Source: Kribbella qitaiheensis | GTDB taxonomy: Bacteria; Actinomycetota; Actinomycetes; Propionibacteriales; Kribbellaceae | DNA: 64,000 nucleotides | Direction: 5' to 3' | Assembly: GCF_014217565.1 (NCBI RefSeq) | Contig: NZ_CP043661.1 | Coordinates: 620,001 to 684,000 of the forward strand | Shown: positions 50,868 through 59,138 of the stretch, piece after piece | How positions within the stretch are numbered: the stretch's first letter is position 1 | Layout of the letters: the number at the start of each line of letters is the position of its first letter | Made by a program: the position numbers and the translations under genes | Notes under the pieces: model-generated | The model's input: the letters and a program-made list of their open reading frames with translations, nothing else | What the model was told of the DNA's origin: nothing | The model's database searches: none

Positions 50868-51836
50868 ATGGTGGTGTCGGCCACGCATGAAGCCGCCCCG
50901 CGAGACGCCGGGCGACTGGACACCGAGTTCGTCATCGAGACGGTGGATCTACGGATGCGGTACGGCGCGAAGGATGTACTTTGCGGCGTTGACCTCCGGG
51001 TGAAGCGCGGAGAGGTGCTGGCCCTGCTCGGACCGAACGGCGCGGGGAAGACATCGACCATCGAGATTCTCGAAGGATTTCGACTGCGTTCGGCCGGGGA
51101 GGTCAAGGTGCTCGGCATCGACCCGGCGAACGGCGACGAGCAATGGCGGTCGCGGATCGGCATCGTCCTGCAATCCTGGCGCGATCATGGGACCTGGCAG
51201 GTACGCGAGCTACTGAACCACCTGGGCCGCTACTACGCGCCGTACTCCACCACCGACCGAGTCCGGCCGTACCGGGCGGATGAACTGATGGAACTGGTCG
51301 GTCTCACGAAGCAAGCTACGGCGCGGATCGGCCGTCTTTCGGGCGGTCAGCGACGCAGGCTCGACGTCGCCGTCGGGATCGTAGGAAAGCCCGAACTGCT
51401 GTTCCTGGACGAACCGACGGTCGGGTTCGATCCGCAGGCCCGGCAGGAGTTTCACGAGTTGGTGCATCAACTCTCCGGGCTGGGAGAGACGTCGATCCTC
51501 CTGACCACTCACGATCTTGCCGAGGCAGAGAAACTCTCGGACCGGATCGTCATCCTCGCCGGCGGCAGGATTATGGCTGATGGTACGGCGGCTGAGCTGG
51601 GCCGCCAGGTGGCCGGTCAAGCCGAGATCAAGTACAGCCGCAACGGCCAGTCTCACGTCGACACTGCTGACGACGCCACCGCCTTCGTGCGCCAACTGTT
51701 CGCCGAGCACGGCGACGAGATCGGTGATCTCGAGGTGCACAAGCCGAGCCTGGAGGACATCTACATGACAATGGTCCGCGAGTTCGAGGCAGGTCAATGG
51801 ACCGACACGTCGACGCTGCCGGAGGTGACCCAGTGA
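50868..51836 (+). CDS. ABC transporter ATP-binding protein (DrrA-like)
   Basis: A 322-residue ATPase. Walker A is GPNGAGKTS (near residue 58), the signature LSGGQRRR, Walker B LLFLDEPT, the switch His in LLTTHDLAEAE, and a DrrA-type C-terminal tail (PSLEDIYMTMVREFEAGQ). ATG at 50868 with AAGGAG five bases upstream. An open frame runs 366 bases further upstream, but those codons belong to the immunity-like remnant. It pairs with the permease (GTGA overlap). DrrAB-type pairs export DNA-intercalating drugs such as daunorubicin, so self-resistance by efflux fits a bis-intercalator cluster. Confidence 0.95.
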   Translation: MVVSATHEAAPRDAGRLDTEFVIETVDLRMRYGAKDVLCGVDLRVKRGEVLALLGPNGAGKTSTIEILEGFRLRSAGEVKVLGIDPANGDEQWRSRIGIVLQSWRDHGTWQVRELLNHLGRYYAPYSTTDRVRPYRADELMELVGLTKQATARIGRLSGGQRRRLDVAVGIVGKPELLFLDEPTVGFDPQARQEFHELVHQLSGLGETSILLTTHDLAEAEKLSDRIVILAGGRIMADGTAAELGRQVAGQAEIKYSRNGQSHVDTADDATAFVRQLFAEHGDEIGDLEVHKPSLEDIYMTMVREFEAGQWTDTSTLPEVTQ

Positions 51837-52684
51837 GCCCCCGGATCGTCGCGGTTCAAGCAGGTTTGGACCGGGGCTGGATCGAGTTGCGGAAGAAGCT
51901 CGCCAGCCCGTGGGAACTGTCGGGAGAGGTCTGGCCGTGGATCATCGCGGTGGGCGTCATGTATGCGCTAAGGGACAAGAACGTGCCCGGCACCGACTTC
52001 TCCATCGGGCTGCAGTCCGTGCCCGGGATCGTCGGGATGAGCATCATCTACACCGGTCTGATGGGTCTGGCGCTGGGGCTGACCACGGACCGGGACGACG
52101 GAACTCTGTTGCGGATGAAGGCCGTTCCGAACGGAACGATCGGCTACTTCATCGGCAAGATGGTGAGCCGGGCGGGAATCACGACGGCTTCGCTGCTGAT
52201 CATCTTGATCCCTTCAGTCCTTCTGTTCGGTGACCTTCAGGTGGACAGCTTCTCGGCCTGGGCGACGCTGATCGGCATCATCGCGCTCGGTCTGATCGCG
52301 ACCCTGCCGATCGGTGCCGTCATCGGAGCCGTGTTCGGCAGTGTGCAGAGCCTCGGGTTGGTGATGCTGCCGGTGATGGGCCTGATCGGTATCTCCGGGA
52401 TCTTCTACCCCATCACGGCTTTTCCTGAATGGGTGCAGTGGATCGGGCAGGTGTTCCCGGTGTACTGGCTCGGGCTGGGCATGAGGTCTGCCCTACTTCC
52501 CGATGCGATGGCGGTCGCCGAGATCGGCGGCTCGTGGCGTCATCTGGAGACCATCGGTGTGCTTGGCGTATGGGCCGTGATCGGCTTTGCGTATGCACCG
52601 GTTGTCCTGCGCCGGATGGCTCGACGCGGTTCCGGCTCGTCCGTCAAGGAGACGCAGCCGGCTGTCGCCACCACTGCCGCATAA
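51833..52684 (+). CDS. ABC-2 type permease (DrrB-like)
   Basis: A 283-residue membrane protein with six hydrophobic segments (GIVGMSIIYTGLMGLALGL, TTASLLIILIPSVLLFG, and so on) and the ABC-2 family loop GISGIFYPITAFPEWVQWIG. The GTG at 51833 overlaps the ATPase stop and has GGAGG nine bases upstream, so I prefer it to an in-frame start at 51797. With the ATPase it forms the probable exporter of the product, and it is the last gene I assign to the cluster. Confidence 0.94.
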   Translation: MSPRIVAVQAGLDRGWIELRKKLASPWELSGEVWPWIIAVGVMYALRDKNVPGTDFSIGLQSVPGIVGMSIIYTGLMGLALGLTTDRDDGTLLRMKAVPNGTIGYFIGKMVSRAGITTASLLIILIPSVLLFGDLQVDSFSAWATLIGIIALGLIATLPIGAVIGAVFGSVQSLGLVMLPVMGLIGISGIFYPITAFPEWVQWIGQVFPVYWLGLGMRSALLPDAMAVAEIGGSWRHLETIGVLGVWAVIGFAYAPVVLRRMARRGSGSSVKETQPAVATTAA

Positions 52685-52779
52685 GCGCGAGATCGTCGTA
52701 CTGACAGATCTTTGATGGAGTTCCAGTGAGGCCTGGCTCACGGCGATAACGTGCGGGAAGTCGAAGACCCGGAGGAAAC

Positions 52780-53466
52780 ATGGCTTCCCGCACCGCCCTT
52801 GCCTCAGCCCGCCGCCGCTTCGCGGCCCTCACATCGCTCTTCCTGCTCATTTTTCTGGTCCAGGCAACTCAGCCCGCACCGGCTGCCGCGGCAACGATCA
52901 CAGCGAACGATCTGTTGGCCGGCTTGACGGTTCAGGCAGAGGTCAGCGTCGGCTATGACCGGTCGCTCTTTCCTCACTGGATCGATGCCGATGGGGATTC
53001 CTGTGATTCTCGCGAGGAGATCCTGATCTCCGAGTCCACGTCGGCGCCCGTGCTGGGCACCGCCTGCAAGGTGATCTCCGGCAACTGGAACTCGTGGTAT
53101 GACGGTGCCAGCTGGACCAACCCGAGCGACGTCGACATCGACCATGTCGTCGCGCTGAAGGAGGCCTGGGATTCCGGCGCCAGCGCCTGGACCACCGCGA
53201 AACGCACCCGCTATGCGAACGATCTCGACTATGCCTGGTCCCTGGACGCGGTCACCGATAACGTCAACGCCTCGAAGAGCGACCGGGACCCAGCCGAATG
53301 GCTGCCGCCCCTCACCACAGTCCGTTGCGACTACGCGATCCATTGGACAGCCGTCAAGTACCGCTGGAGCCTCAGCATCAACACGGCCGAGAAGACAGCC
53401 CTCACCAATCTCTTCGCCGGAACCTGCGGAGAGCGGTCAATTTCAGTACCCCCCGCCGGTTCATGA
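52780..53466 (+). CDS. Secreted HNH-type nuclease (DUF1524/GmrSD C-terminal-like)
   Basis: A 228-residue protein. The first 37 residues are a Sec signal peptide (FLLIFLVQATQPAPAAAA). The mature part has the His-Me finger core VDIDHVVALKEAWDSGA (near residue 125), then LDAVTDNVNASKSDRDPAEW, the pattern of secreted actinobacterial HNH nucleases. Cysteines near residues 71, 88, 187 and 218 may form disulfides. CGGAGGAA just upstream supports the ATG. It is probably an extracellular nutrient-scavenging nuclease unrelated to the peptide cluster. Confidence 0.85.
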   Translation: MASRTALASARRRFAALTSLFLLIFLVQATQPAPAAAATITANDLLAGLTVQAEVSVGYDRSLFPHWIDADGDSCDSREEILISESTSAPVLGTACKVISGNWNSWYDGASWTNPSDVDIDHVVALKEAWDSGASAWTTAKRTRYANDLDYAWSLDAVTDNVNASKSDRDPAEWLPPLTTVRCDYAIHWTAVKYRWSLSINTAEKTALTNLFAGTCGERSISVPPAGS

Positions 53467-53624
53467 GCCAGCCAAGCACCTTCGGCCGCGAGCTAGGCGA
53501 TCTAATCCGTGATCAGATCGTTGTCGTCAGCAACATGCTGACCCGCCACAAACCGATACCAACAACACAGACACTAAAGGCGGCACGATCTCTCGTGTCG
53601 CCTCTTCTGCAACATCCGTTTCAG

Positions 53625-53710
53625 TGTCCGAGGGGGGACTTGAACCCCCACGCCCCGTAAAGGGCACTAGCACCTCAAGCTAGCGCGTCTGCCTATTCCG
53701 CCACCCGGAC
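53625..53710 (-). tRNA. tRNA-Leu, anticodon GAG
   Basis: On the minus strand an 86-base class II tRNA folds: a 7-bp acceptor stem starting GTCCGGG, an anticodon arm GCTAG-CTTGAGG-...CTAG with anticodon GAG, a long variable arm, and the T arm GGGGGTTCAAGTCCCCC. CCA is not encoded. tRNA genes are common integration sites, but I see no integrase or repeated tRNA 3' end nearby. Confidence 0.93.
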
Positions 53711-53836
53711 GAGTGGTCTGACCGCCGGAGCGGTGCTGACCGGAGAACAGTAGCAAAGAACATGGGGGGAATTCACATCGGGTGGGAGGGGGTGTTCGAT
53801 GGGGTTGTTCGATCTTCAAGGGGATGGGTGGGGACG

Positions 53837-54325
53837 ATGGTGGATGTTGATTTGGCAGGGATCGAGGGGGAGCGGGAGCGGATCAGGGCGGAGTACCTGA
53901 AGGCGGGGCAGGGGTCGTCGGCGCGCGGGCTGCATCACACTGCGTTGCTGTGTGCTGACGTGGAGCGGACGGTCAAGTTCTACCAAGGAGTGCTGGAGTT
54001 TCCGCTGACGGAGATCGTCGGGAACCGGGACTACGAGGGGTCGAACCACTTCTTCTTCGATATCGGGAACGGGAACCTGCTTGCGTTCTTCGACTTCCCG
54101 GGACTGGACCTCGGCCCGTACGCCGAAGTGCTCGGTGGGCTGCATCACCTGGCGATCTCGGTCGAGCCGGCCAACTGGGAGCGGTTGCGGGGCAATCTGG
54201 ACGCGGCGGGAGTGGAGTACGAGGAGGAGAGCGGTACTTCGATCTACTTCCGCGACCCGGACGGCGCCCGGATCGAGCTGATCTCCGACCCACTGGGGGA
54301 GATGTACGGGCTCAGCGTGCTCTGA
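53837..54325 (+). CDS. VOC-family protein (glyoxalase/dioxygenase-like)
   Basis: A 162-residue VOC protein. GLHHTALLCADVERTVKFYQ opens module 1 with a metal-ligand His; LHHLAISVEPANWERLRGNL opens module 2, closing with YFRDPDGARIELISDP, whose Glu is a further ligand. This metal site is well kept, so it is likely an enzyme rather than a binding protein. The ATG at 53837 is preferred to an in-frame ATG at 53762 that lacks family-like sequence. The next gene, an M20 hydrolase, begins 26 bases downstream. Confidence 0.88.
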   Translation: MVDVDLAGIEGERERIRAEYLKAGQGSSARGLHHTALLCADVERTVKFYQGVLEFPLTEIVGNRDYEGSNHFFFDIGNGNLLAFFDFPGLDLGPYAEVLGGLHHLAISVEPANWERLRGNLDAAGVEYEEESGTSIYFRDPDGARIELISDPLGEMYGLSVL

Positions 54326-54351
54326 TCATCGGGGTACGCGAGGATGGGCCC

Positions 54352-55680
54352 ATGACAACGCCGACTTCCAGCGACCGTCCGTACAAGCCCGACGCGGAGG
54401 TGGTGGACCTCTGCGCCGACCTGATCCGGTTCGACACGACGAACTACGGGAACGGCAAGAGCAACGGGGAGCGCGACGCCGCGGAGTACGTGGCGGCGAA
54501 GCTGGACGAGGTCGGGATCGAGTCGACGATCTACGAGTCCGAGCCGGGGCGGTCGACGCTGGTCGCGCACTGGGAGGGCGAGGACCAATCGGCGGATCCG
54601 CTGCTCGTGCACGGGCACCTTGACGTCGTACCGGCCGATCCGAAGGACTGGAAGGTCGACCCGTTCGCGGGGGAGATCTTCGACGGGTGTGTGTGGGGCC
54701 GCGGCGCGGTCGACATGAAGGACTTCGACGCGATGGTGTTGTCGGTGGTCCGGGCACGGCAGCGGGCCGGGGTGAAGCCGCGACGGCCGGTGCGGCTGGT
54801 GTTCACAGCCGACGAGGAGGCCGGCGGCCTGTACGGCGCTCAGTGGCTGATCAACAACCATCCCGAGACGGTTGCGGACTGCACCGAGGGGATCGGTGAG
54901 GTCGGCGGGTTCTCGCTGACGGTGAAGGACGACCTGCGGCTGTACCTGATCGAGACGGCCGAGAAGGGCATGAACTGGATGCGCCTGAAGGCTCGCGGTA
55001 CGGCGGGCCACGGGTCGATGATCAACGACGACAACGCGGTCACGAACCTGGTCGAGGCCGTCACCCGGATCGGCAATCACCAATGGCCGTTGCGGCTCAC
55101 GCCGACGGTGAAGGAGTTCCTGAAGTCGCTGGAGGACGTGCTTGGGACCGAGCTCGACCCAGAGGACATGACGACGACGCTGGCCAAGCTGGGCAGCTTC
55201 AGCCGGATGTTCGGGGCGACGATCCGGAACACGGCCAACCCGACGATGCTGAACGCCGGCTACAAGGTGAACGTGATCCCCGGCGACGCGGAGGCTCATA
55301 TCGACGGGCGCTTCCTGCCGGGGTACGAGGACGAGTTCTTCGCGACGATCGACGAGTTGCTGGGTGACAAGGTGCAGCGCGAGACGGTGATCGAGGACAT
55401 CGCGCTGGAGACCGAGTTCAGCGGCGGGCTGGTCGACGCGATGAAAGCCTGCCTGGCGGCCGAGGATCCGCAGAGCCGGACCGCGCCGCTGCTGATGTCA
55501 GGTGGCACGGACGCCAAGTCGTGGAGCCGGCTGGGCGTGCGCTGCTTCGGGTTCGTGCCGCTGCAACTGCCGCCGGATCTGGATTTCATGGGCATGTTCC
55601 ACGGCATCGACGAGCGGGTCCCGACCGCGTCGCTCGAGTTCGGCTCGCGGGTGCTGGATCGCTTCTTCGACGAGGCCTGA
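54352..55680 (+). CDS. M20-family metallohydrolase (peptidase/deacylase)
   Basis: A 442-residue M20/M28-type zinc hydrolase. It has LLVHGHLDVVPAD (first metal His and the Asp two residues on), WGRGAVDMKD (bridging Asp), TADEEAGG (catalytic base Glu-Glu), the dimerisation-domain GTAGHGSM, and a late metal His in MFHGIDERVP. Members hydrolyse dipeptides or N-acyl amino acids; the substrate cannot be told here. The length is normal and all catalytic residues are present. Confidence 0.93.
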   Translation: MTTPTSSDRPYKPDAEVVDLCADLIRFDTTNYGNGKSNGERDAAEYVAAKLDEVGIESTIYESEPGRSTLVAHWEGEDQSADPLLVHGHLDVVPADPKDWKVDPFAGEIFDGCVWGRGAVDMKDFDAMVLSVVRARQRAGVKPRRPVRLVFTADEEAGGLYGAQWLINNHPETVADCTEGIGEVGGFSLTVKDDLRLYLIETAEKGMNWMRLKARGTAGHGSMINDDNAVTNLVEAVTRIGNHQWPLRLTPTVKEFLKSLEDVLGTELDPEDMTTTLAKLGSFSRMFGATIRNTANPTMLNAGYKVNVIPGDAEAHIDGRFLPGYEDEFFATIDELLGDKVQRETVIEDIALETEFSGGLVDAMKACLAAEDPQSRTAPLLMSGGTDAKSWSRLGVRCFGFVPLQLPPDLDFMGMFHGIDERVPTASLEFGSRVLDRFFDEA

Positions 55681-55781
55681 CGCCCGTACTGCGAGCCCGC
55701 CGCCGCTCGGGTTGACGGGGGCAGCGGGCTGCGAGCTCGTACTGCGGTCCGCCGCCGACTCTGATTGCAGTGCGCGGTGGG

Positions 55782-56540
55782 TCAGAGGTTGAAGCCGCCG
55801 GAGACGTCCAGGTTCTGGGCGGTGACCCAGGCGGAGTCGTCGGAGAGCAGGGTGGCGATGACCTTGCCGACGTCGGCGGGTTCGCCCAGCCGGCCGAGGG
55901 CGGTGCGAGCTACCAGACCGGGGATGACTTCGGGGTACTTCTCGAAGCCGTCGTCGCCGAGGCGGGTGCGGGTCGGGCCCGGGGTGATGGAGTTGACACG
56001 GATACCGCGCGGGCTGAGTTCCTTGGCCAGGTAGCGGGTCAGTACGAGGAGTGCGCCCTTCACGGTGGCGTAGACCGAGTAGCCGGGCTCGACGCTGTTC
56101 TCCAGGGCCGATCCGCTGGAGATCTGGAGGATGGCGCCACCGTCGGCCAGGAGCGGCAGCAGCGTCTGGGTCAGGAAGAAGGGGCCCTTGAGCAGGACCC
56201 GCAGCAGCCGGCCGAAGAAGTCCTCGGTCGTGTCCTCGAACATCGCGCTGGCGCCGATGCCGGCGTTGTTGACCACGTGTTCGAATGTCCAAGTGTCCCA
56301 AGTGGTCATAAGTGCATCGGCGACCGCGTCCCGGAAAGCCGCGAAGGTGCTGCTGTCCCCGAGGTCCAGGGGAAGGGCGACGGCGGTGCCGCCGAGCTTC
56401 TCGATCTCTGCGACCGTGTCCAGGCCGCGTTGCTTGTTCCTGCCGTAGGTGAGGATCACGCCATCGCCGCGACGCGCGATCTCTAGGGCAGCGCTGCTAC
56501 CGATCCCCGAGCTTGCGCCGGTGACTATTGCGACTCGCAT
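55782..56540 (-). CDS. SDR-family NAD(P)-dependent oxidoreductase
   Basis: A 252-residue classical SDR. It has TGASSGIG at the N-terminus, NNAG near residue 95, the catalytic Ser in ISSGSAL, YSVYATVKGAL for Tyr-xxx-Lys, and a C-terminal NLDVSGGF. The ATG at 56540 has GAGGGA nine bases upstream; an ATG at 56549 is possible. A perfect palindrome sits 20 bases before the start and a LysR gene lies just upstream on the same strand, so regulated expression is likely. The substrate is unknown. Confidence 0.9.
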   Translation of the reverse strand: MRVAIVTGASSGIGSSAALEIARRGDGVILTYGRNKQRGLDTVAEIEKLGGTAVALPLDLGDSSTFAAFRDAVADALMTTWDTWTFEHVVNNAGIGASAMFEDTTEDFFGRLLRVLLKGPFFLTQTLLPLLADGGAILQISSGSALENSVEPGYSVYATVKGALLVLTRYLAKELSPRGIRVNSITPGPTRTRLGDDGFEKYPEVIPGLVARTALGRLGEPADVGKVIATLLSDDSAWVTAQNLDVSGGFNL

Positions 56541-56560
56541 GAGCTTCATTCCCTCGGTTT

Positions 56561-56585
56561 CGTTGGTTGATTCAGTCAACCAACG
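56561..56585. promoter_or_regulatory. Perfect palindromic operator before the SDR gene
   Basis: CGTTGGTTGA and TCAACCAACG form a perfect 10-bp inverted repeat around TTCAG. It is placed over the likely promoter or 5' leader of the SDR gene. The inner GTTGACTGAATCAAC resembles TetR-family operators more than the T-N11-A boxes of LysR proteins. No TetR gene is adjacent. Confidence 0.65.
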
Positions 56586-56636
56586 GACCTTTGGGAGGTG
56601 TTAGGGCAATAGTCCGTACTCCTTGCACGATCCTGC

Positions 56637-57524
56637 CTACTTGGCAGGAGCGGTACGGCGAGCCGGTGTCAGGTGAAGGGCTTCCCGCAGCTTCGGGAGC
56701 AATGCGGTGAGGCGGGGCAGTGGGGTCGTGCCGGTGACGAGGCTGAGGGTGAGGCGGTGGCGGAAGGGGGCCGGGATCAGTTGTTCGCCGGGGCGGAGTT
56801 CGTGGGAAAGTGCGCTGCGGGGGACCAGGGCGAGCTGGGAGCGGCGGCGGGCCATGGCGACGGTGGTGCCAAGGGTGACTCCGCGGCGGGCTTTGGCGCC
56901 GAGGGCGATCAGGCGGGAGCAGATCTCGTCACTGCTGCGGTCGTACGTCGAGAACGCGAGAGAGCGGTCTCTGAGGGGTTGCTTGCCGGTGCGCGGGAGG
57001 TCGACGCCGCTCGGGACGAAGAGGACCAGTTCGTCGCGGCCGACCGGGCGGGCGACGGTTCCGCGCGGCAGCACCATCTGGTCGGCGATCGCGATGAAGG
57101 CGGCGTCCATGGTGCCCTCGGCAACTAGTTGGACCAGGTGCCGGCCGTGGTCGACGTGTTGATCGATGTCGTCGTCCGGGAGTTCGGCGTCGAGGACCGG
57201 GAAGAGGATCGGGGCGAGGCTGGCGAAGGTGCCGATGGCGAGGCGCGGACCGGCCGCGGCGGAGCGGGCGGCGTCGTACAGCTCCGCGAGGTGGCCGAGG
57301 ATGTGCTCGGCGCGGCGGGCGAGTTCGGCTCCGGCTGGGGTCGGCCTGGCACCACGGGTGTCGCGGACGAACAGCTGGGTCTCGCAGGTGCGTTCGAGCC
57401 GGGCCAGGCGCTGGGAGGCGGACGGCTGGGAGATGCGGAGTTCGCGGGCCGCGGTACCGACCGAGCCGGTGCGGCTGATGGTGAGGACGAGCTCGAGGTC
57501 TTCGACCGACGGTGATGGTGCCAT
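56637..57524 (-). CDS. LysR-family transcriptional regulator
   Basis: A 295-residue LTTR. The N-terminal winged HTH (VLTISRTGSVGTAARELRIS, QPSASQRLARLE) is followed by the linker helix and a substrate-binding-type domain (LAIGTFASLAPILFPVLDAE). It is transcribed toward the SDR gene and divergently from the MFS transporter at 57597, with only 72 bases between the two starts. Either neighbour could be its target. Confidence 0.92.
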   Translation of the reverse strand: MAPSPSVEDLELVLTISRTGSVGTAARELRISQPSASQRLARLERTCETQLFVRDTRGARPTPAGAELARRAEHILGHLAELYDAARSAAAGPRLAIGTFASLAPILFPVLDAELPDDDIDQHVDHGRHLVQLVAEGTMDAAFIAIADQMVLPRGTVARPVGRDELVLFVPSGVDLPRTGKQPLRDRSLAFSTYDRSSDEICSRLIALGAKARRGVTLGTTVAMARRRSQLALVPRSALSHELRPGEQLIPAPFRHRLTLSLVTGTTPLPRLTALLPKLREALHLTPARRTAPAK

Positions 57525-57596
57525 AGGGACAGACTATGGGCAATAGGTAGTTGCCGCTGGCTACCGGTAAGGCGTGGATGGGCCGAGGATCGAAGG

Positions 57597-59138
57597 GTGA
57601 GAGCTCGTCGAGATGCGCTGTTTCTGTTGATAGGAAGCGGTTCCGCGGATCTGGCCTTTCGGATCGCGCAGGTCGCGTTGCCGCTGGTGGTGTTGAGGGA
57701 GACCGGTTCGGTCGCTGCCACGGGGCTGGCGGGTGGGGCGGCTGGGATTCCCGTGTTGCTGTCGCCGTGGTGGGCTCGTCGGGCGAGGCAGTGGATCGAT
57801 TCTGGGCGCCGGCTCGCGATCGTCGCCGCAGTACAGACGTCGGCATTGGCGATGGTTCCTGGTGCTGCGGCTCTTGGGTTGTTGCATGTGGGCGTACTGA
57901 TTGTCAGTGGGTTGATGCTGGGTTCTGGGGACGCGTTGGCGACGCCGGGGCGGAGTGCGTTGCTGGCCGATACCGGAGATCGCTGGGGGCCGGACAAGGC
58001 CGTGGTGTTGCTGACGTGGCAGGACGGCAACAGGCGCATCGGCATGGTGGTCGGGCCGTCGATCGGGGCGGCGGCCGTGGCGGTGGGGTTGATGAACGAG
58101 TTGTTGTGGATCGAGGCGGTGGCGGTTCTGGTGGCCGGGCTGCTGGCGGTGAGAGTTGTGGGGGAGCGCTCTCCGGAGGCGGAAACGGTGCCGTCGATCC
58201 GGGGGAGTCTGAGCGGGCGGCCGGAGGTGTTGTACGGCTGGATCGCCCGGGGGACGGGAGCGCTGACGTGGTTCGCGTTTACGTTGGGGTTGTCGGTGAT
58301 CGGGGCCGAGCGGGGCCGGCCGGGGGTCTATCTGGCGGCTGGGATGTCTGGGTACGGCGTTGGTGCGGTGGTCGGTACAGCGGTGTCGCTGGCGGTTGTT
58401 CGACGGATGCCGCCGATACCTATGGCTTCGATCGCGTGGGCTTGTATGGGGCTGGGGTGGGTCGGGATGGGGGTGTGGACCACGCCGGTCGCGGTCGCGG
58501 CGTTCGGGGCGTTGTCGGGTGTGACCGTCGTGCTTGGGATCGCGGCGATCTCGATCCTGATCACGAGATCGTCGGTGGGTGCGGAGCGGCGGGCTTTGTT
58601 GTCAGGGCAGTCGGTGGTGGTCAACGCGGGCAGCTCGGCCGGGTTGCTGATCGGTGGACCGCTGATCGCGATGGCGGGCGCCGAGCACACCCTGATCGGG
58701 TCGGGGCTGCTCACGAGCGCGGTCGCGGTCGGCGTACTGGTGGTGAGCAGGAGCCGAGCCACCCGGCAGAGCGACGGGGCAAGGCGGGAGGGAGATGAGG
58801 CTGGGCGGGAGGGAGATGAGGCTGGGCGGGAGAGCGGCTGGGGCCGGCGGGAGGGAGACGAGGCTGGGCGGAAGAGCGGCCGGGCCTGGCGGGAGGGAGA
58901 TGAGGCTGGGCGGGAGAAACATGGGGCTGCGGGGGAGAGCGCGCACTGCCAGACTGCGAAGCATGTCCGAGATCACGATCACGACCCTTGCCGAGCGGCC
59001 GGAGCTGCTGGACGAGGCGTACGAGTTCGACGGCGGGTGGCCGGAGTTCATGATGCACGACCTGATCGCAGGCTCGCTGTTCGGCCGGGTGCTCGAGTTC
59101 TTTCCCGAGCACTGCCTGGTGGCGACAGAGGACGGTGA
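57597..59138 (+). CDS. MFS transporter with aberrant C-terminal extension
   Basis: A 513-residue open frame. The first 390 residues are a twelve-helix MFS transporter (FRIAQVALPLVVLRETGSVA, MSGYGVGAVVGTAVSLAVV). After the last helix (GVLVVSRSR) the frame runs into an Arg/Glu/Gly-rich tandem repeat (REGDEAGREGDEAG) and then reads 176 bases of the next gene out of frame. Normal relatives end near residue 400, so the natural stop seems to have been lost or shifted by the repeat. GTG at 57597; divergent from the LysR gene. The core is intact and may work; the tail is probably disordered. Confidence 0.82.
   Translation: MRARRDALFLLIGSGSADLAFRIAQVALPLVVLRETGSVAATGLAGGAAGIPVLLSPWWARRARQWIDSGRRLAIVAAVQTSALAMVPGAAALGLLHVGVLIVSGLMLGSGDALATPGRSALLADTGDRWGPDKAVVLLTWQDGNRRIGMVVGPSIGAAAVAVGLMNELLWIEAVAVLVAGLLAVRVVGERSPEAETVPSIRGSLSGRPEVLYGWIARGTGALTWFAFTLGLSVIGAERGRPGVYLAAGMSGYGVGAVVGTAVSLAVVRRMPPIPMASIAWACMGLGWVGMGVWTTPVAVAAFGALSGVTVVLGIAAISILITRSSVGAERRALLSGQSVVVNAGSSAGLLIGGPLIAMAGAEHTLIGSGLLTSAVAVGVLVVSRSRATRQSDGARREGDEAGREGDEAGRESGWGRREGDEAGRKSGRAWREGDEAGREKHGAAGESAHCQTAKHVRDHDHDPCRAAGAAGRGVRVRRRVAGVHDARPDRRLAVRPGARVLSRALPGGDRGR
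58784..58922 (+). repeat. Short G-rich tandem repeat between MFS and GNAT genes
   Basis: Four or more imperfect units of GGAGATGAGGCTGGGCGGGA are spaced 18-50 bases apart, with longer spacers containing AGAGCGGC. Units of differing length change the reading frame downstream. It looks like slippage-prone DNA; its size could differ among strains. Confidence 0.75.

Noticed and set aside
16938-52684. Quinoxaline-2-carboxylate (echinomycin/triostin-type) instead of 3-hydroxyquinaldate as chromophore
   Set aside because: The gene set fits the aminotransferase-containing quinaldate route, and no Cys/Ala modules or thioacetal methyltransferase are present. The two chromophores share many early steps, so this is a preference, not proof.
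53625-53710. tRNA-Leu as the attachment site of an integrated element carrying the cluster
   Set aside because: No integrase gene and no second copy of the tRNA 3' end were found in the window.
53762-53836. Upstream in-frame extension of the VOC gene at 53837
   Set aside because: The extra residues are not family-like and the inner ATG fits the domain start.
57551-58798. A 415-codon Gly/Arg-rich frame overlapping the MFS gene
   Set aside because: It is the third-position shadow of the MFS frame and lacks hydrophobic or domain-like sequence.
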